Of a stretch of DNA of 64,000 nucleotides, positions 45,625 through 54,093 are shown piece after piece; the first letter of the stretch is position 1; each line of letters starts with the position of its first letter. The position numbers and the translations under genes are program-made. This stretch comes from Bordetella parapertussis (GTDB taxonomy: Bacteria; Pseudomonadota; Gammaproteobacteria; Burkholderiales; SG8-41), in the NCBI GenBank assembly GCA_945906815.1, contig CAMDRT010000011.1:1-64000 (forward strand), given 5' to 3'. The notes under the pieces were generated by a model that was given only the letters and a program-made list of their open reading frames with translations, made no database searches and was not told where the DNA came from.

Positions 45625-46572
45625 ATGACCTGGCGTGGGCCTGTGCTTGCATGGTGTGCTGTGGCTGCAGTAGCGGGCGCGGCCGCCGTGCGCGCGCAGG
45701 ACGTCTACCCCACCAAACTGATACGCATCGTCACCGCTGCGCCGGGCAGCAATAACGACTGGGGTGCGCGGCTGGTGGCGCAGGAACTGATGCCGCGAAT
45801 GGGACAGCAGGTGATCGTCGAGAACCGCGGCAGCATCGGCGTGGAAGTCGTGGCCAAAGCGCCGGCGGACGGTCACACGCTGCTGTTTTATGGTTCGGTG
45901 GCATGGATACAGCCGTTTCTTACGGCGGTGAGCTGGGATCCGCTGCGTGATCTGGCGCCGATTACGCTGTCGATGCGTTCGCCCAACGTGGTGGTGGTGC
46001 ATCCTGCGCTACCGGTGAGATCGATCCAGGAATTAATCGCGCTGGCCAAGGCCAAACCCGCAGATCTCAATTACGCGGCGGGTGGTTCGGGTGCGTCGCC
46101 GCACCTGGCGGCGGAGCTGTTCAAGTTTATGGCGGGTGTGAACATACTGCGCATCAATTACAAAGGCACTGGGCCGTCGATGATCGGATTGCTGGGCGGT
46201 GAAGTGCATTTGATGTTTCCGGGGCTGGGATCGGTGGTGCCGCATATCAAGAGCGGCAAAGTGCGCGCGCTCGCCGTGACCACCCCTTCGCGCTCCAAAC
46301 TCGCGCCCGATTTGCCGACAGTGGGCGAGACTGTGCCGGGATACGAATCAGAATCGCTGATTTGTTTTTTCGCGCCCGCGCGCACCGCGCCGGCGATCAT
46401 CGCCCGCTTGAACGGGGACATCAATCACGTCATGAAGACAACGGACGTGAAGCGCCTGAGCGAAGCCGGCGTGGAAGCTGCGGCGACCACACCCGATGAG
46501 TTGCTGGCGTACATAAAAGCCGACATGGGGCGTATGAGCAAGCTGATCAAGAGCGCGAGTTTTGCGAACTGA
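45625..46572 (+). CDS. Bug/TctC-family periplasmic solute receptor
   Basis: A 315-residue receptor with a signal peptide (LAWCAVAAVAGAAAVRA) before QDVYPTKLIRIVTAAPGS. The pocket loop is shortened and altered: TAAPGSNNDWGAR instead of the usual FAPGGxxDxxAR, with Trp after the Asp, so ligand specificity may differ. NRGSIGVEVVAKAPADGHTLL also departs from the common NRPGAGG. GGAG is seven bases before the ATG at 45625; a GTG at 45601 is a weaker start. It directly precedes the TcuA-like gene, so it may collect tricarballylate-like acids (inference). Confidence 0.88.
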   Translation: MTWRGPVLAWCAVAAVAGAAAVRAQDVYPTKLIRIVTAAPGSNNDWGARLVAQELMPRMGQQVIVENRGSIGVEVVAKAPADGHTLLFYGSVAWIQPFLTAVSWDPLRDLAPITLSMRSPNVVVVHPALPVRSIQELIALAKAKPADLNYAAGGSGASPHLAAELFKFMAGVNILRINYKGTGPSMIGLLGGEVHLMFPGLGSVVPHIKSGKVRALAVTTPSRSKLAPDLPTVGETVPGYESESLICFFAPARTAPAIIARLNGDINHVMKTTDVKRLSEAGVEAAATTPDELLAYIKADMGRMSKLIKSASFAN

Positions 46573-46601
46573 CAGCACCATCCGCAAAAGGGGACACAAC
46601 G

Positions 46602-48083
46602 ATGCGGAAATTTGATGTGGTGGTCGTGGGCAAAGGCAATGCCGCGCTGTGCGCGGCGTTGTCGGCACATGACAAAGGTGCGAGCGTGGCCATGCTGGAA
46701 GCTGCGACGATCGACGAATCCGGCGGCAACAGCCGTTTTGCCGGCGGCGTGATGCGCTTCGCCTACAGCAAGGTCGAGGATTTACAGCAAATCACCGACA
46801 TCCCCGAAGACGAAGCGCGGAACACCGATTGGGACAGCAACACCATCGACGAGTTTTACGACGATCTGTATCGCGTGACGGCTTTTCGCACCGACCCCAA
46901 TCTGAGTGAAGCGCTGATCACCCAAAGCCACGCCGGCATGGTGTGGTTGCGCAGTCAGGGCGCATCGTTCGTGCCGAACTACGGTTCGCAGTCGGCTATG
47001 GTCAACGGCAAGCGCAAGTTTTTTGGACGCTTTCCGCTGACGGTCAACGGTGGCGGCGCGGGTCTGGTGGCGGATTTGACCAAGACCGCAGAGAAAAAGG
47101 GCATTGCGATTTTTTATGAGACGCGTGCAACGTCGCTGCTCTACGACGGCGTGAAGGTGCAGGGCGTGCGCGCCCAGCAACAAGCCCAGCCGGTCGAGTT
47201 TCAGGCGCAGGCGGTGATACTCGCCTGCGGCGGATTCGAAGCCAACCCGGAATGGCGCACGCGCTATCTGGGTCCGGGCTGGGAACTGGCGAAGGTGCGC
47301 GGCACCCGCCATAACCTTGGCGCAGGGCTGAAAATGGCGCTGGACATCGGTGCCTGCCCCTACGGCAACTGGTCGGGGCGTCACGCGGTGTCGTGGGAGC
47401 GCCACGCGCCGGAATTCGGCGTGGTCGAGAAATCGCACGACCCGTATCGCCACAGCTACCCGCTGTCGATCATGATCAACGCGGAAGGCAAGCGCTTCGT
47501 CGATGAGGGCCAGGACTTTTACAACTACACCTACGCCAAGTACGGCGCGGAAGTGCTGCGCCAGCCGGGGCAATACGCCTATCAGGTGTTCGACGCCAAG
47601 TCCAAACCGCTGCTCAAAAAAGAATACAGCGGCCGCGAAGTGACCAAATTCGTGGCGCCTACGCTGGAGGAACTGGCGGCCAAACTCGAAGGTGTAGATG
47701 CGCAGGGCTTCCTCAACACCGTAAGGGCCTACAACGCTGGGGTGAAACAGGAGGTGCCGTTTAATCACGCCGTACGCGATGGACGCTGCACCGTCGGCAT
47801 AGAGCCAGTGAAATCCAACTGGGCGCAGCCGCTGGATACGCCACCGTATGAAGCCTATGGCGTGACCTGCGGCATCACTTTCACCTTTGGCGGCCTGCGC
47901 ATCAACCACGAAACCGGGCAAGTGCTGGACCTCGGTTACCAACCGCTGCCAGGGCTTTATGCCGCGGGCGAAATGGTCGGCGGTATTTTTTACTTTAACT
48001 ATCCGGCGGGCACCGGCCTGGTGTCGGGCACGGTATTCGGCAGGATTGCCGGCAATGGCGCGGGTGACGCGCTCAAAAACTAG
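46602..48083 (+). CDS. tcuA: FAD-dependent tricarballylate dehydrogenase-like protein
   Basis: A 493-residue flavoprotein of the fumarate reductase/succinate dehydrogenase-like family. The FAD motif is VVVGKGNAALCAALSAHDKG, with the second dinucleotide region ESGGNSRFAGGVMRF. AVILACGGFEANPEWRTRYLG and the C-terminal FTFGGLRINHETGQVLD / GLYAAGEMVGGIFYFNYPAGTGL complete the family pattern; these closely follow TcuA. It would oxidise tricarballylate to cis-aconitate. The electron carrier TcuB and carrier TcuC are absent here; a Bug receptor lies just upstream. AAGGGG precedes the ATG. Confidence 0.88.
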   Translation: MRKFDVVVVGKGNAALCAALSAHDKGASVAMLEAATIDESGGNSRFAGGVMRFAYSKVEDLQQITDIPEDEARNTDWDSNTIDEFYDDLYRVTAFRTDPNLSEALITQSHAGMVWLRSQGASFVPNYGSQSAMVNGKRKFFGRFPLTVNGGGAGLVADLTKTAEKKGIAIFYETRATSLLYDGVKVQGVRAQQQAQPVEFQAQAVILACGGFEANPEWRTRYLGPGWELAKVRGTRHNLGAGLKMALDIGACPYGNWSGRHAVSWERHAPEFGVVEKSHDPYRHSYPLSIMINAEGKRFVDEGQDFYNYTYAKYGAEVLRQPGQYAYQVFDAKSKPLLKKEYSGREVTKFVAPTLEELAAKLEGVDAQGFLNTVRAYNAGVKQEVPFNHAVRDGRCTVGIEPVKSNWAQPLDTPPYEAYGVTCGITFTFGGLRINHETGQVLDLGYQPLPGLYAAGEMVGGIFYFNYPAGTGLVSGTVFGRIAGNGAGDALKN

Positions 48084-48135
48084 TGTAGTGCTTCACTCTA
48101 TGCGGCCCTTATGCAACGACACGGCACCAGCGAAA

Positions 48136-48248
48136 CTCCTCCCCTTTCAAGGGGGAGAGCGTAGCGAGGGGGCATCTGGGAGGGGGATGGGGTAAAGTCG
48201 CGCGAATGCCACCCCATCCCCACCCTAGCCCTCCCCTTGAAGGGGAGG
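48136..48248. repeat. CCTCCCC inverted-repeat element
   Basis: Left arm CTCCTCCCCTTTCAAGGGGG (48137-48156) is itself palindromic; the right arm CCTCCCCTTGAAGGGGAGG is near 48230-48248, and GGGGATGGGGT is mirrored by ACCCCATCCCC in the middle. It fills most of the tcuA-Ldh gap. Confidence 0.65.
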
Positions 48249-48296
48249 TAATTTCCCATGAATTGCGAAGCAGTACACTAATCTCGGAAAGATCTC

Positions 48297-49322
48297 ATGA
48301 ACACAGCAAGCCTGCTTGACAGCGATGAACCCGACAGCGTGCGCCTGACGGAGGCCGAGGCGCGTGCCCTTGGCGAAACGGCGGTGCAGCGCATCGGCTA
48401 CAGCGCAGAGGACGCGCGCATCGTGGTGGATCAGTTGATCGACAACATGCTGTGTGGATACACCTTCGCCGGCCTGCCGCGCATTCTGGCGATGGCCGGT
48501 GACAAAAAACTCAAGCTGGGCCGCACGCCGATCACGGTGGTGCAGGAAACCCCGGTTTCCGCACTGCTGGACGGCGGCAACAATGTCGGTTACGTGGCGT
48601 GCTACCACGCCGCGCAAAAAGCGCTGGATAAAGCCAAGACGCATGGCATCGCCTGTGTCGGCGTCTACAACAGCTATTACAGCGGGCGTAACGCCTATTT
48701 TGTCGAGCACATCGTGAAGCAGGGCTATGTGGCCATGCACACGGCGAGCGCGCAACCGCACGTGGTGCCCCCTGGCGCAACGCGGCCGGCGCTGGGGACC
48801 AATCCGATCTGTTTTGGTTTCCCGTCGGAAGAGGGGCCGGTGACGTTCGACATCGGCACCGCGTCGCTGATGTGGGGCGACATCATGTTGCACGCGCATT
48901 TGGGTGAGCCCTTGCCCGAGGGCGTGGGTATCGATGAACACGGCAATCCCACGCGCGATGCCGCTGCGGCACTGCAAGGCGGGGTAACGCCGTTCGGCGG
49001 CAAGGATCATGTTTACAAGGGCTACGGTTTGAGTTTCGCGATACAGGCGCTGGGGCTGCTCGCGGGCTCATTCCTCGCGCAAGACAGGGTGCGCGACTAC
49101 GGCTTTTTGTTCTGGGTGGTGAATCCGCAAATCATGCTGCCCGGCAACGACTTCAGTCAGCGCATGTCCCAGTATGTGCGCGAGATGAAAGCACTGCCCA
49201 AACAGCAGGGCGTAAAGGAAATACGCATTCCATCGGAACGCGCCAGCAGGGAGCGGGAACGCCGGCGCATCGAAGGCCTAGTGATCAAGCGCAAGGTGGT
49301 GGAGTCTTTGAAGGCGCTTTGA
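48297..49322 (+). CDS. Malate/L-lactate dehydrogenase (Ldh) family oxidoreductase
   Basis: A 341-residue Ldh-type 2-hydroxyacid dehydrogenase. Visible blocks are GIACVGVYNSYYSGRNAYFVE, LGTNPICFGFPSEEGPV, DIGTASLMWGDIMLHA and GGKDHVYKGYGLSFAIQALG. Compared with the member at 16531, the SHG and SNHFG histidines are replaced (TFAGLP and NSYYSG), so its active site is atypical and the substrate may be different. The C-terminus is basic (ERERRRIEGLVIKRKVVE). It may belong with the tcuA-like gene upstream. Confidence 0.85.
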   Translation: MNTASLLDSDEPDSVRLTEAEARALGETAVQRIGYSAEDARIVVDQLIDNMLCGYTFAGLPRILAMAGDKKLKLGRTPITVVQETPVSALLDGGNNVGYVACYHAAQKALDKAKTHGIACVGVYNSYYSGRNAYFVEHIVKQGYVAMHTASAQPHVVPPGATRPALGTNPICFGFPSEEGPVTFDIGTASLMWGDIMLHAHLGEPLPEGVGIDEHGNPTRDAAAALQGGVTPFGGKDHVYKGYGLSFAIQALGLLAGSFLAQDRVRDYGFLFWVVNPQIMLPGNDFSQRMSQYVREMKALPKQQGVKEIRIPSERASRERERRRIEGLVIKRKVVESLKAL

Positions 49323-49346
49323 TTTTGTAGTTTCTGCCAAGGCAAC

Positions 49347-49928
49347 ATGCACATGACGCAAGAAGACAAACCCGAAATCTACGTCAGCACCGACGTCGAA
49401 ACCGACGGCCCCATTCCGGGACCCTACTCCATGCTGAGCATCGGCTGCGCGGCGTATCTGGCTGACAAAACGCTGGTCAGCACCTTCTCCGCCAATCTGG
49501 AAACGCTGCCCGGCGCCAGCGGCCACCCTCGAACCATGGCGTGGTGGGAAACGCAACAGCCCGCATGGGAAGCCTGCCGCAAAGATTGCGTGCCGCCGGA
49601 AAAAGCGATGGCCGATTGTCTCGCCTGGTTGCGAGGGCTGCCCGGCATGCCGGTATTCGTGGGGTTTCCGGTGACCTTTGATTTTATGTTCGTGCAATGG
49701 TACCTGTTCCGCTTTACCGGCAGCAGCCCGTTGGCACACTCGGGCATCGACCTGCGCACGCTGGGCATGGCGCTCACCAATTCAAACTGGCAGCAGTCGA
49801 CCAAGGCGCATTTGCCCAAACGCTGGTTTGACCCCTTGCCACATACGCATGTAGCACTGGATGATGCGCTGGAGCAGGGCGCGATGTTTTGCAATATGCT
49901 GGCTGAACTGCGGCAGAAAAACTGGTGA
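49347..49928 (+). CDS. DnaQ-like 3'-5' exonuclease domain protein
   Basis: A 193-residue DEDDh-type exonuclease: DxE in [18 protein letters not shown], the second Asp in [12 protein letters not shown] and the HxxxxD in [12 protein letters not shown]. The nearest relatives are small stand-alone exonuclease domain proteins; RNA or DNA as substrate cannot be told. ATG at 49347 or 49353 are both possible. It follows the Ldh gene by 24 bases. Its TGA overlaps a tiny downstream ORF. Confidence 0.85.
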   Translation: MHMTQEDKPEIYVSTDVETDGPIPGPYSMLSIGCAAYLADKTLVSTFSANLETLPGASGHPRTMAWWETQQPAWEACRKDCVPPEKAMADCLAWLRGLPGMPVFVGFPVTFDFMFVQWYLFRFTGSSPLAHSGIDLRTLGMALTNSNWQQSTKAHLPKRWFDPLPHTHVALDDALEQGAMFCNMLAELRQKNW

Positions 49929-50014
49929 TGGCGGTACCGTTTTCCGCTCACCTGCGCGCCGCAGTTGAGCGCTGGGCGCAGTTGATCAAAACCCATAAAA
50001 TCAGCGTGGATTAG
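49928..50014 (+). CDS. Possible 28-codon ORF coupled to the exonuclease gene
   Basis: An ATG overlapping the exonuclease TGA (TGATG) opens a short frame beginning [19 protein letters not shown] and ending at TAG 50012-50014. There is no ribosome site beyond coupling, no recognised family and no homologue known to me. It may be chance or a decayed gene end. Confidence 0.2.
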   Translation: MAVPFSAHLRAAVERWAQLIKTHKISVD

Positions 50015-50067
50015 TCATCGACCATCCACCACGGTACGCCGCGAACTCACTCAAAGCGATTGCCGCC

Positions 50068-50892
50068 ATGATCGCCGGTACCGCGTTACTGCTGGGCAAC
50101 GATGCGGCAACGAAATTGCTGTCGCAATCTTACCCGGTGGGACAGGTGATCTGCCTGCGGCAGGCGGCGACGCTGCTGGTGATCGTGCCCTACATCATGG
50201 CCGTCAGCGGGTGGGGCGCGGCGCGCGTGGCGCACTGGCCGGGGCAGATATTTCGCGGACTGTTGTTCGTGGTCAGTTCCGCATTCATGGTGACCAGTCT
50301 GAGCCTGCTGCCGCTGACCACGGTGATCGCGATCACCTTTGTGAGTCCGATATTTGTTGTGCTGTTGTCGGCGCCGCTGCTGGGCGAGCACGTGGGTGCA
50401 CGGCGCTGGAGCGCGGTGCTGATCGGCTTCGTCGGCGTGCTGTTGATTGTACGGCCCGGCGCAGCAGGTTTCGAGTGGGTGTTGCTGCTGCCGGTGGCCA
50501 CCGCGCTCATCAATGGCCTGCGCGATATCGTAACGCGGCGCTTGTCGCGTAGCGAGACCTCGATTTCGATCCTGCTATGCTCGACGCTGATCGTCATGCT
50601 AGGGGGCCTCGCTACCGCACCCTTCGGCTGGCACGCGCTGGATGCGCGCGGCGCACTGCTGATTCTGCTGGCGGGCGTGTGCAATGCCGGCGCCCACTTT
50701 CTGATGATCGAGGCCTTGCGCATGGGTGAAGCGTCGCTGGTGGCGCCATTTCGCTATACCTCGTTTGTGTGGGCGCTATTGTTCGGTTACCTGTTGTGGA
50801 ATGAAGTCCCCGGACTGTGGGTGGCACTGGGCGTCGGCTTGATTATCGGCGGCGGGTTGTTTGCGTTTCGGGGAGCCGCAAGGCGCGCGTGA
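50068..50892 (+). CDS. EamA/DMT-family transporter
   Basis: A 274-residue ten-helix drug/metabolite transporter of the RhaT/EamA type. Two homologous halves are visible: LTTVIAITFVSPIFVVLLSAPLLGEHVGARRWSAVLIGFVG in the first, and SLVAPFRYTSFVWALLFGYLL plus PGLWVALGVGLIIGGGLF in the second. The start at 50068 is the first in-frame ATG, but the frame stays open upstream, so an earlier non-ATG start cannot be excluded. Direction is usually export of amino acids or metabolites; substrate unknown. Confidence 0.87.
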   Translation: MIAGTALLLGNDAATKLLSQSYPVGQVICLRQAATLLVIVPYIMAVSGWGAARVAHWPGQIFRGLLFVVSSAFMVTSLSLLPLTTVIAITFVSPIFVVLLSAPLLGEHVGARRWSAVLIGFVGVLLIVRPGAAGFEWVLLLPVATALINGLRDIVTRRLSRSETSISILLCSTLIVMLGGLATAPFGWHALDARGALLILLAGVCNAGAHFLMIEALRMGEASLVAPFRYTSFVWALLFGYLLWNEVPGLWVALGVGLIIGGGLFAFRGAARRA

Positions 50893-50924
50893 CGTTACTT
50901 GCGTCGCACGCCAAATCCCTGCCG

Positions 50925-52235
50925 TTACCCGGCAAGCGCCTGATACACAAGCTGGCGCATCAGCCCGCGCAGCCGCTGCTGCCCCGGCGCCTGCACCATC
51001 ATGATGGCGATGAGTTGCTCTTGCGGATCCACCCAGAACGCAGTGCCGAACGCACCGTTCCAGTAGTACTCGCCCACCGATCCGGGCAGCGGATTTTTGC
51101 CTTGCTCGGTGCGCACCACAAAGCCGAGTCCCCAGCCCTGCCCCACGTCGGGCGATGGCCCCGCCGCGCCTTGCGTAACGATATGCGGGGTGTAGCGTAT
51201 GCCTGAGGGCAGATGATTGGCAGTCATAGACGCCACGCTATGCTTTGACACGATGCGCACGCCTTCAAGTTCGCCGCCGTTGAGCAGCATCTGGCAAAAG
51301 CGCACATAGTCCGACGCGGTTGCCACCATGCCGCCACCGCCACCGTAGCGCTTGGGTGGCGACTGCACATTGCGTGTGACGATGCGCTGGCCGGTGGCTT
51401 TGTTGATGTGTGATTCGGCGATGCGCCCGTGATGCGCGGACGGCACCGAGAAACCTGCGTCCCGGATGCCCAGCGGTTTGGAAATGCGCTCGCGAATAAA
51501 CGTATCTAGGTCCTGTCCCGATACTACTTCCACCACACGCCCCAGCACATCGGTTGCCACGCTGTAGTCCCAGGTGCTTCCCGGTTGATGCGCGAGCGGC
51601 AGTTTTGACAGCCGCGTGATGAATTCCGGCGTGCTCAACTCCGGGCTGGAAATGCCGGCTTTGTCGTATTCGGTTTTGACCAGCGTCTTCGCGCCAAATT
51701 GGCCGTAGGTCAGCCCTGCGGTATGGCGCAGCAAATCCTGTAGCGTCATCTCGCGGCGCACCGGTTCGAGCACCAGCCTGGTCTCGCCGCCGGCATCTTT
51801 CTGCTCGACGCCAACTTGCAGCCCTTTGAATTCCGGCAAAAAATGCGACACCGGGTCGGTCAGCACGAGCTTGCCTTCTTCGGCCAGCATCAGGGTGGCG
51901 ACCGATACAAACGGCTTGGTCATCGACGCCAAACGAAAAATGGCGTCCGCCGGCATGACATCACCCACTTGCGGATCGCGCATGCCCAGCGTCTCGTAAT
52001 AGGCCACCTTGCCGCGGCGCGCGACCAGCAGCACCGCGCCGGGCATGGTGCCTTTGTCGATCTCGGCTTTGAAGGTCTCGGTCAGGCGCTTGAGACGCTC
52101 CGATGAGAGGCCGACTTCTTCCGGAGTTTTCGCGCGCGGCAGGCCCTGCGCCGCCGCTGTGAATGAACACAAACACCACAGTAATGCCGGCAACGAACGG
52201 CGGAGTGCGACGGCGACGTACATGGTGTGCGACAT
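50925..52235 (-). CDS. Exported serine hydrolase, class C beta-lactamase-like
   Basis: A 436-residue beta-lactamase-fold hydrolase (EstB/AmpC-like): signal peptide through LPALLWCLCSFTAAA, then GLPRAKTPEEVGLSSERL. Catalytic SxxK is in LASMTKPFVSV, the Tyr motif in WDYSVATDVLG, and a Gly-rich WGLGFVV strand replaces KTG, typical of esterases rather than true beta-lactamases. I used the ATG at 52235, with AAAGGGA upstream, not the longer frame from 52268. Substrate unknown; not assigned as a resistance gene. Confidence 0.87.
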   Translation of the reverse strand: MSHTMYVAVALRRSLPALLWCLCSFTAAAQGLPRAKTPEEVGLSSERLKRLTETFKAEIDKGTMPGAVLLVARRGKVAYYETLGMRDPQVGDVMPADAIFRLASMTKPFVSVATLMLAEEGKLVLTDPVSHFLPEFKGLQVGVEQKDAGGETRLVLEPVRREMTLQDLLRHTAGLTYGQFGAKTLVKTEYDKAGISSPELSTPEFITRLSKLPLAHQPGSTWDYSVATDVLGRVVEVVSGQDLDTFIRERISKPLGIRDAGFSVPSAHHGRIAESHINKATGQRIVTRNVQSPPKRYGGGGGMVATASDYVRFCQMLLNGGELEGVRIVSKHSVASMTANHLPSGIRYTPHIVTQGAAGPSPDVGQGWGLGFVVRTEQGKNPLPGSVGEYYWNGAFGTAFWVDPQEQLIAIMMVQAPGQQRLRGLMRQLVYQALAG

Positions 52236-52287
52236 AATTCGATCCCTTTTGTGGTTGGCCGCGCGCAATGCTTCGCTTCACTTGTCC

Positions 52288-53022
52288 CTATTGCACTGCA
52301 GCCCCCAACGACTTGCGTGCCCACTCGGCATAGGTGCCGGTGTCTATCATCTTGCGGCGTATCACGCCGCGCAGGGCTTCGAGTTCCTCAACGCTGGGCG
52401 CGGGCGTAGCCGCTGCAGGGCCTTCCCCAATGTCAAAGCCGGTACTGTCGCGAATGTCATCCAACGTATAGCCTGGATGCACGGTATCCAGCCGAAATAA
52501 CCCCGCGTCCTTGTCAAACAAGAAATTCGCCTTCGGCGTTACCAGCTTGGTGGGATTACCGTGCCGCAGCACATCCGGCGGCGTGCTGCCGGCGGCGGAG
52601 ATGTAATCCACTTTCTCCACCAGCGAACGCTGCGTGTGCTCGGTGCGAAATACCACTGTGCGCCGCGCGCCGTAATAGATCATGCCACCGCCGTAACCAC
52701 CGGGGAAACGCGCTGTGGGATGATCCAGGTCCGGGCCGAGCTGATGCAGGTTGTAGTTGCCGTGGCGATCCACCTGCACGCCACTGGCAAAAAACAGACC
52801 CAGCTCGCCGCGCTGCGCCAGAAAATGGAATTGCCTGGAGGTGTGAAACGGATTGAAGATGGAATTCAGAATGATCAATTCCGCGTTCGGTGCGTGCAGT
52901 GCCTGTGCCAGCAGCAGGCCGGCAGCAGGAATATGCGACAGTGCTCCGCACGCGGAGATCTCGCCATCGCGCACCTCGCGCGACAGCAGGATCACCAGTA
53001 ATTCGGCGTCCGTGTATGCCAT
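52288..53022 (-). CDS. CoA-transferase/hydrolase subunit B (GctB/IpdB-like)
   Basis: A 244-residue beta subunit of the class I CoA-transferase fold. YTDAELLVILLSREVRDGE and ALSHIPAAGLLLAQALHAPN are family blocks, with VTPKANFLFD and VHPGYTLDDIRDSTGFDI at the end. Where CoA-transferases carry the catalytic Glu in an E-[SA]-G motif, I read IILNSIFNPF, without Glu. That fits the IpdAB-type ring-opening hydrolases better than true transferases (inference). The ATG at 53022 overlaps the subunit A stop (TGATG), giving a coupled heterodimer. Confidence 0.8.
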   Translation of the reverse strand: MAYTDAELLVILLSREVRDGEISACGALSHIPAAGLLLAQALHAPNAELIILNSIFNPFHTSRQFHFLAQRGELGLFFASGVQVDRHGNYNLHQLGPDLDHPTARFPGGYGGGMIYYGARRTVVFRTEHTQRSLVEKVDYISAAGSTPPDVLRHGNPTKLVTPKANFLFDKDAGLFRLDTVHPGYTLDDIRDSTGFDIGEGPAAATPAPSVEELEALRGVIRRKMIDTGTYAEWARKSLGAAVQ

Positions 53023-53900
53023 CAGCCCACCACCGCCTGCGCCGGCTGCCGCCACGCCAAGGGGACAAAACGCGCCACATAATCATCGTGGTCGCGCACG
53101 CCATACACGTGCGTCTGTAAATACTCCTCGAACGCGGCATCGTCCTTCGACGCGATCACGTATTGCCGCATGTGGTGGTTGTCGGGCGCATACACACCAA
53201 GGCACCCCGCCGGGTGGGCGCCAAACGGCGCATGCGCCACGGCATCCACGTGGATGGACGGTATGAAAGCGCCGATCGCTTCCTTTTCCGTCAAATGGTC
53301 AACCACACGCTCGGCGGTGACGATCACGTGTTTCGAGGCTTCCGCCAGTATCACTGCCTCGGCTTCGTAGCCGCAGGACACGTTGCCATGACGATCGGCC
53401 ACCTGCGCGTGGAACACAGCGACGTCCGGGCGCAACGCCTTGGCCACCACTGATTTGGTCTTGCCGTCAAACGGATCAACGGCTATCACCATATCGTCGC
53501 GGCGCTGCAGCAGATCCGTGCCGACCAACCCCACCACCGGCACGTAGGGCACTCCCATAGACCCAGCCTGGGCCTGTGCAAAGAGCACCCCTCAGGTATT
53601 GTCGAGCGACCGCACTCTGCCCGCCAGCACGTAGCGCACAAAATTAGGACCGCTGCGGGCGAATTCGCCGAAGGTCACGCTGCAGGTGTCCACCACCTTC
53701 ACTGCGCCCGCGCCCACCAGAAAATCAATATTGATGTCACCGCCTACCACGCCCACCACGCGCAGGTCGCGCGTGCCCTGCCGCACCAACTGGCGCAGCA
53801 ATGCCATCGGCGCACGATGGATATTGGCGCTCATCACCAATTGCGCGCCGGTCTTGATCGCCGCTGCCGCCTGCTCCAGTGTCGTGAGTTTGTCACGCAT
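53022..53900 (-). CDS. CoA-transferase/hydrolase subunit A with in-frame TGA at codon 103
   Basis: A 293-codon alpha subunit (GctA/IpdA type) broken only by TGA at 53594-53592. Before it, LTTLEQAAAAIKTGAQLVM and VVGVVGGDINIDFLVGAG are family-like; after it, FAQAQAGSMGVPYVPVVG and LRPDVAVFHAQVADRHGN continue in the same frame with no gap. Subunit B follows with a TGATG overlap, so the operon looks maintained. The TGA could be selenocysteine (a UGSC selenoprotein is also in this window), a recent nonsense mutation or a sequence error from TGG. A weak hairpin lies downstream. From memory of IpdA, the site is close to its catalytic Glu; that alignment is unverified. Confidence 0.62.
53560..53574 (-). 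other. Weak SECIS-like hairpin after the subunit A TGA
   Basis: On the minus strand, GGCCCA (53574-53569) pairs with TGGGTC (53565-53560) through a GGC loop; one pair is G-T. The loop begins 23 bases after the TGA and starts with G, within the known bacterial SECIS range. Short hairpins like this are common in GC-rich DNA. Confidence 0.3.
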
Positions 53901-54093
53901 GTGATCCTCCTTGATCCACGATTCGATTCATTGAAAAATCCGTCCGCCGCAAGCCGACGCTACAACGAAGTGTAGCCCGAATAGCCGCTCAGTAGCAGAC
54001 GCTATTCTATTTTCAACCCGGCTGGTTTCACTGACTAGCCATTTCGTTGCACAATAGCCCCGCAATCGTTTTATTTTTTAATGGGAGGCATTC

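Noticed and set aside
46782..47942. 386-codon minus-strand ORF
   Set aside because: It lies wholly antisense to the tcuA-like gene, has a His/Arg-rich composition typical of a shadow frame in GC-rich DNA and no family features.
50925..52235. Beta-lactamase resistance gene
   Set aside because: The KTG box is replaced and the sequence fits the esterase-like branch of class C serine hydrolases.
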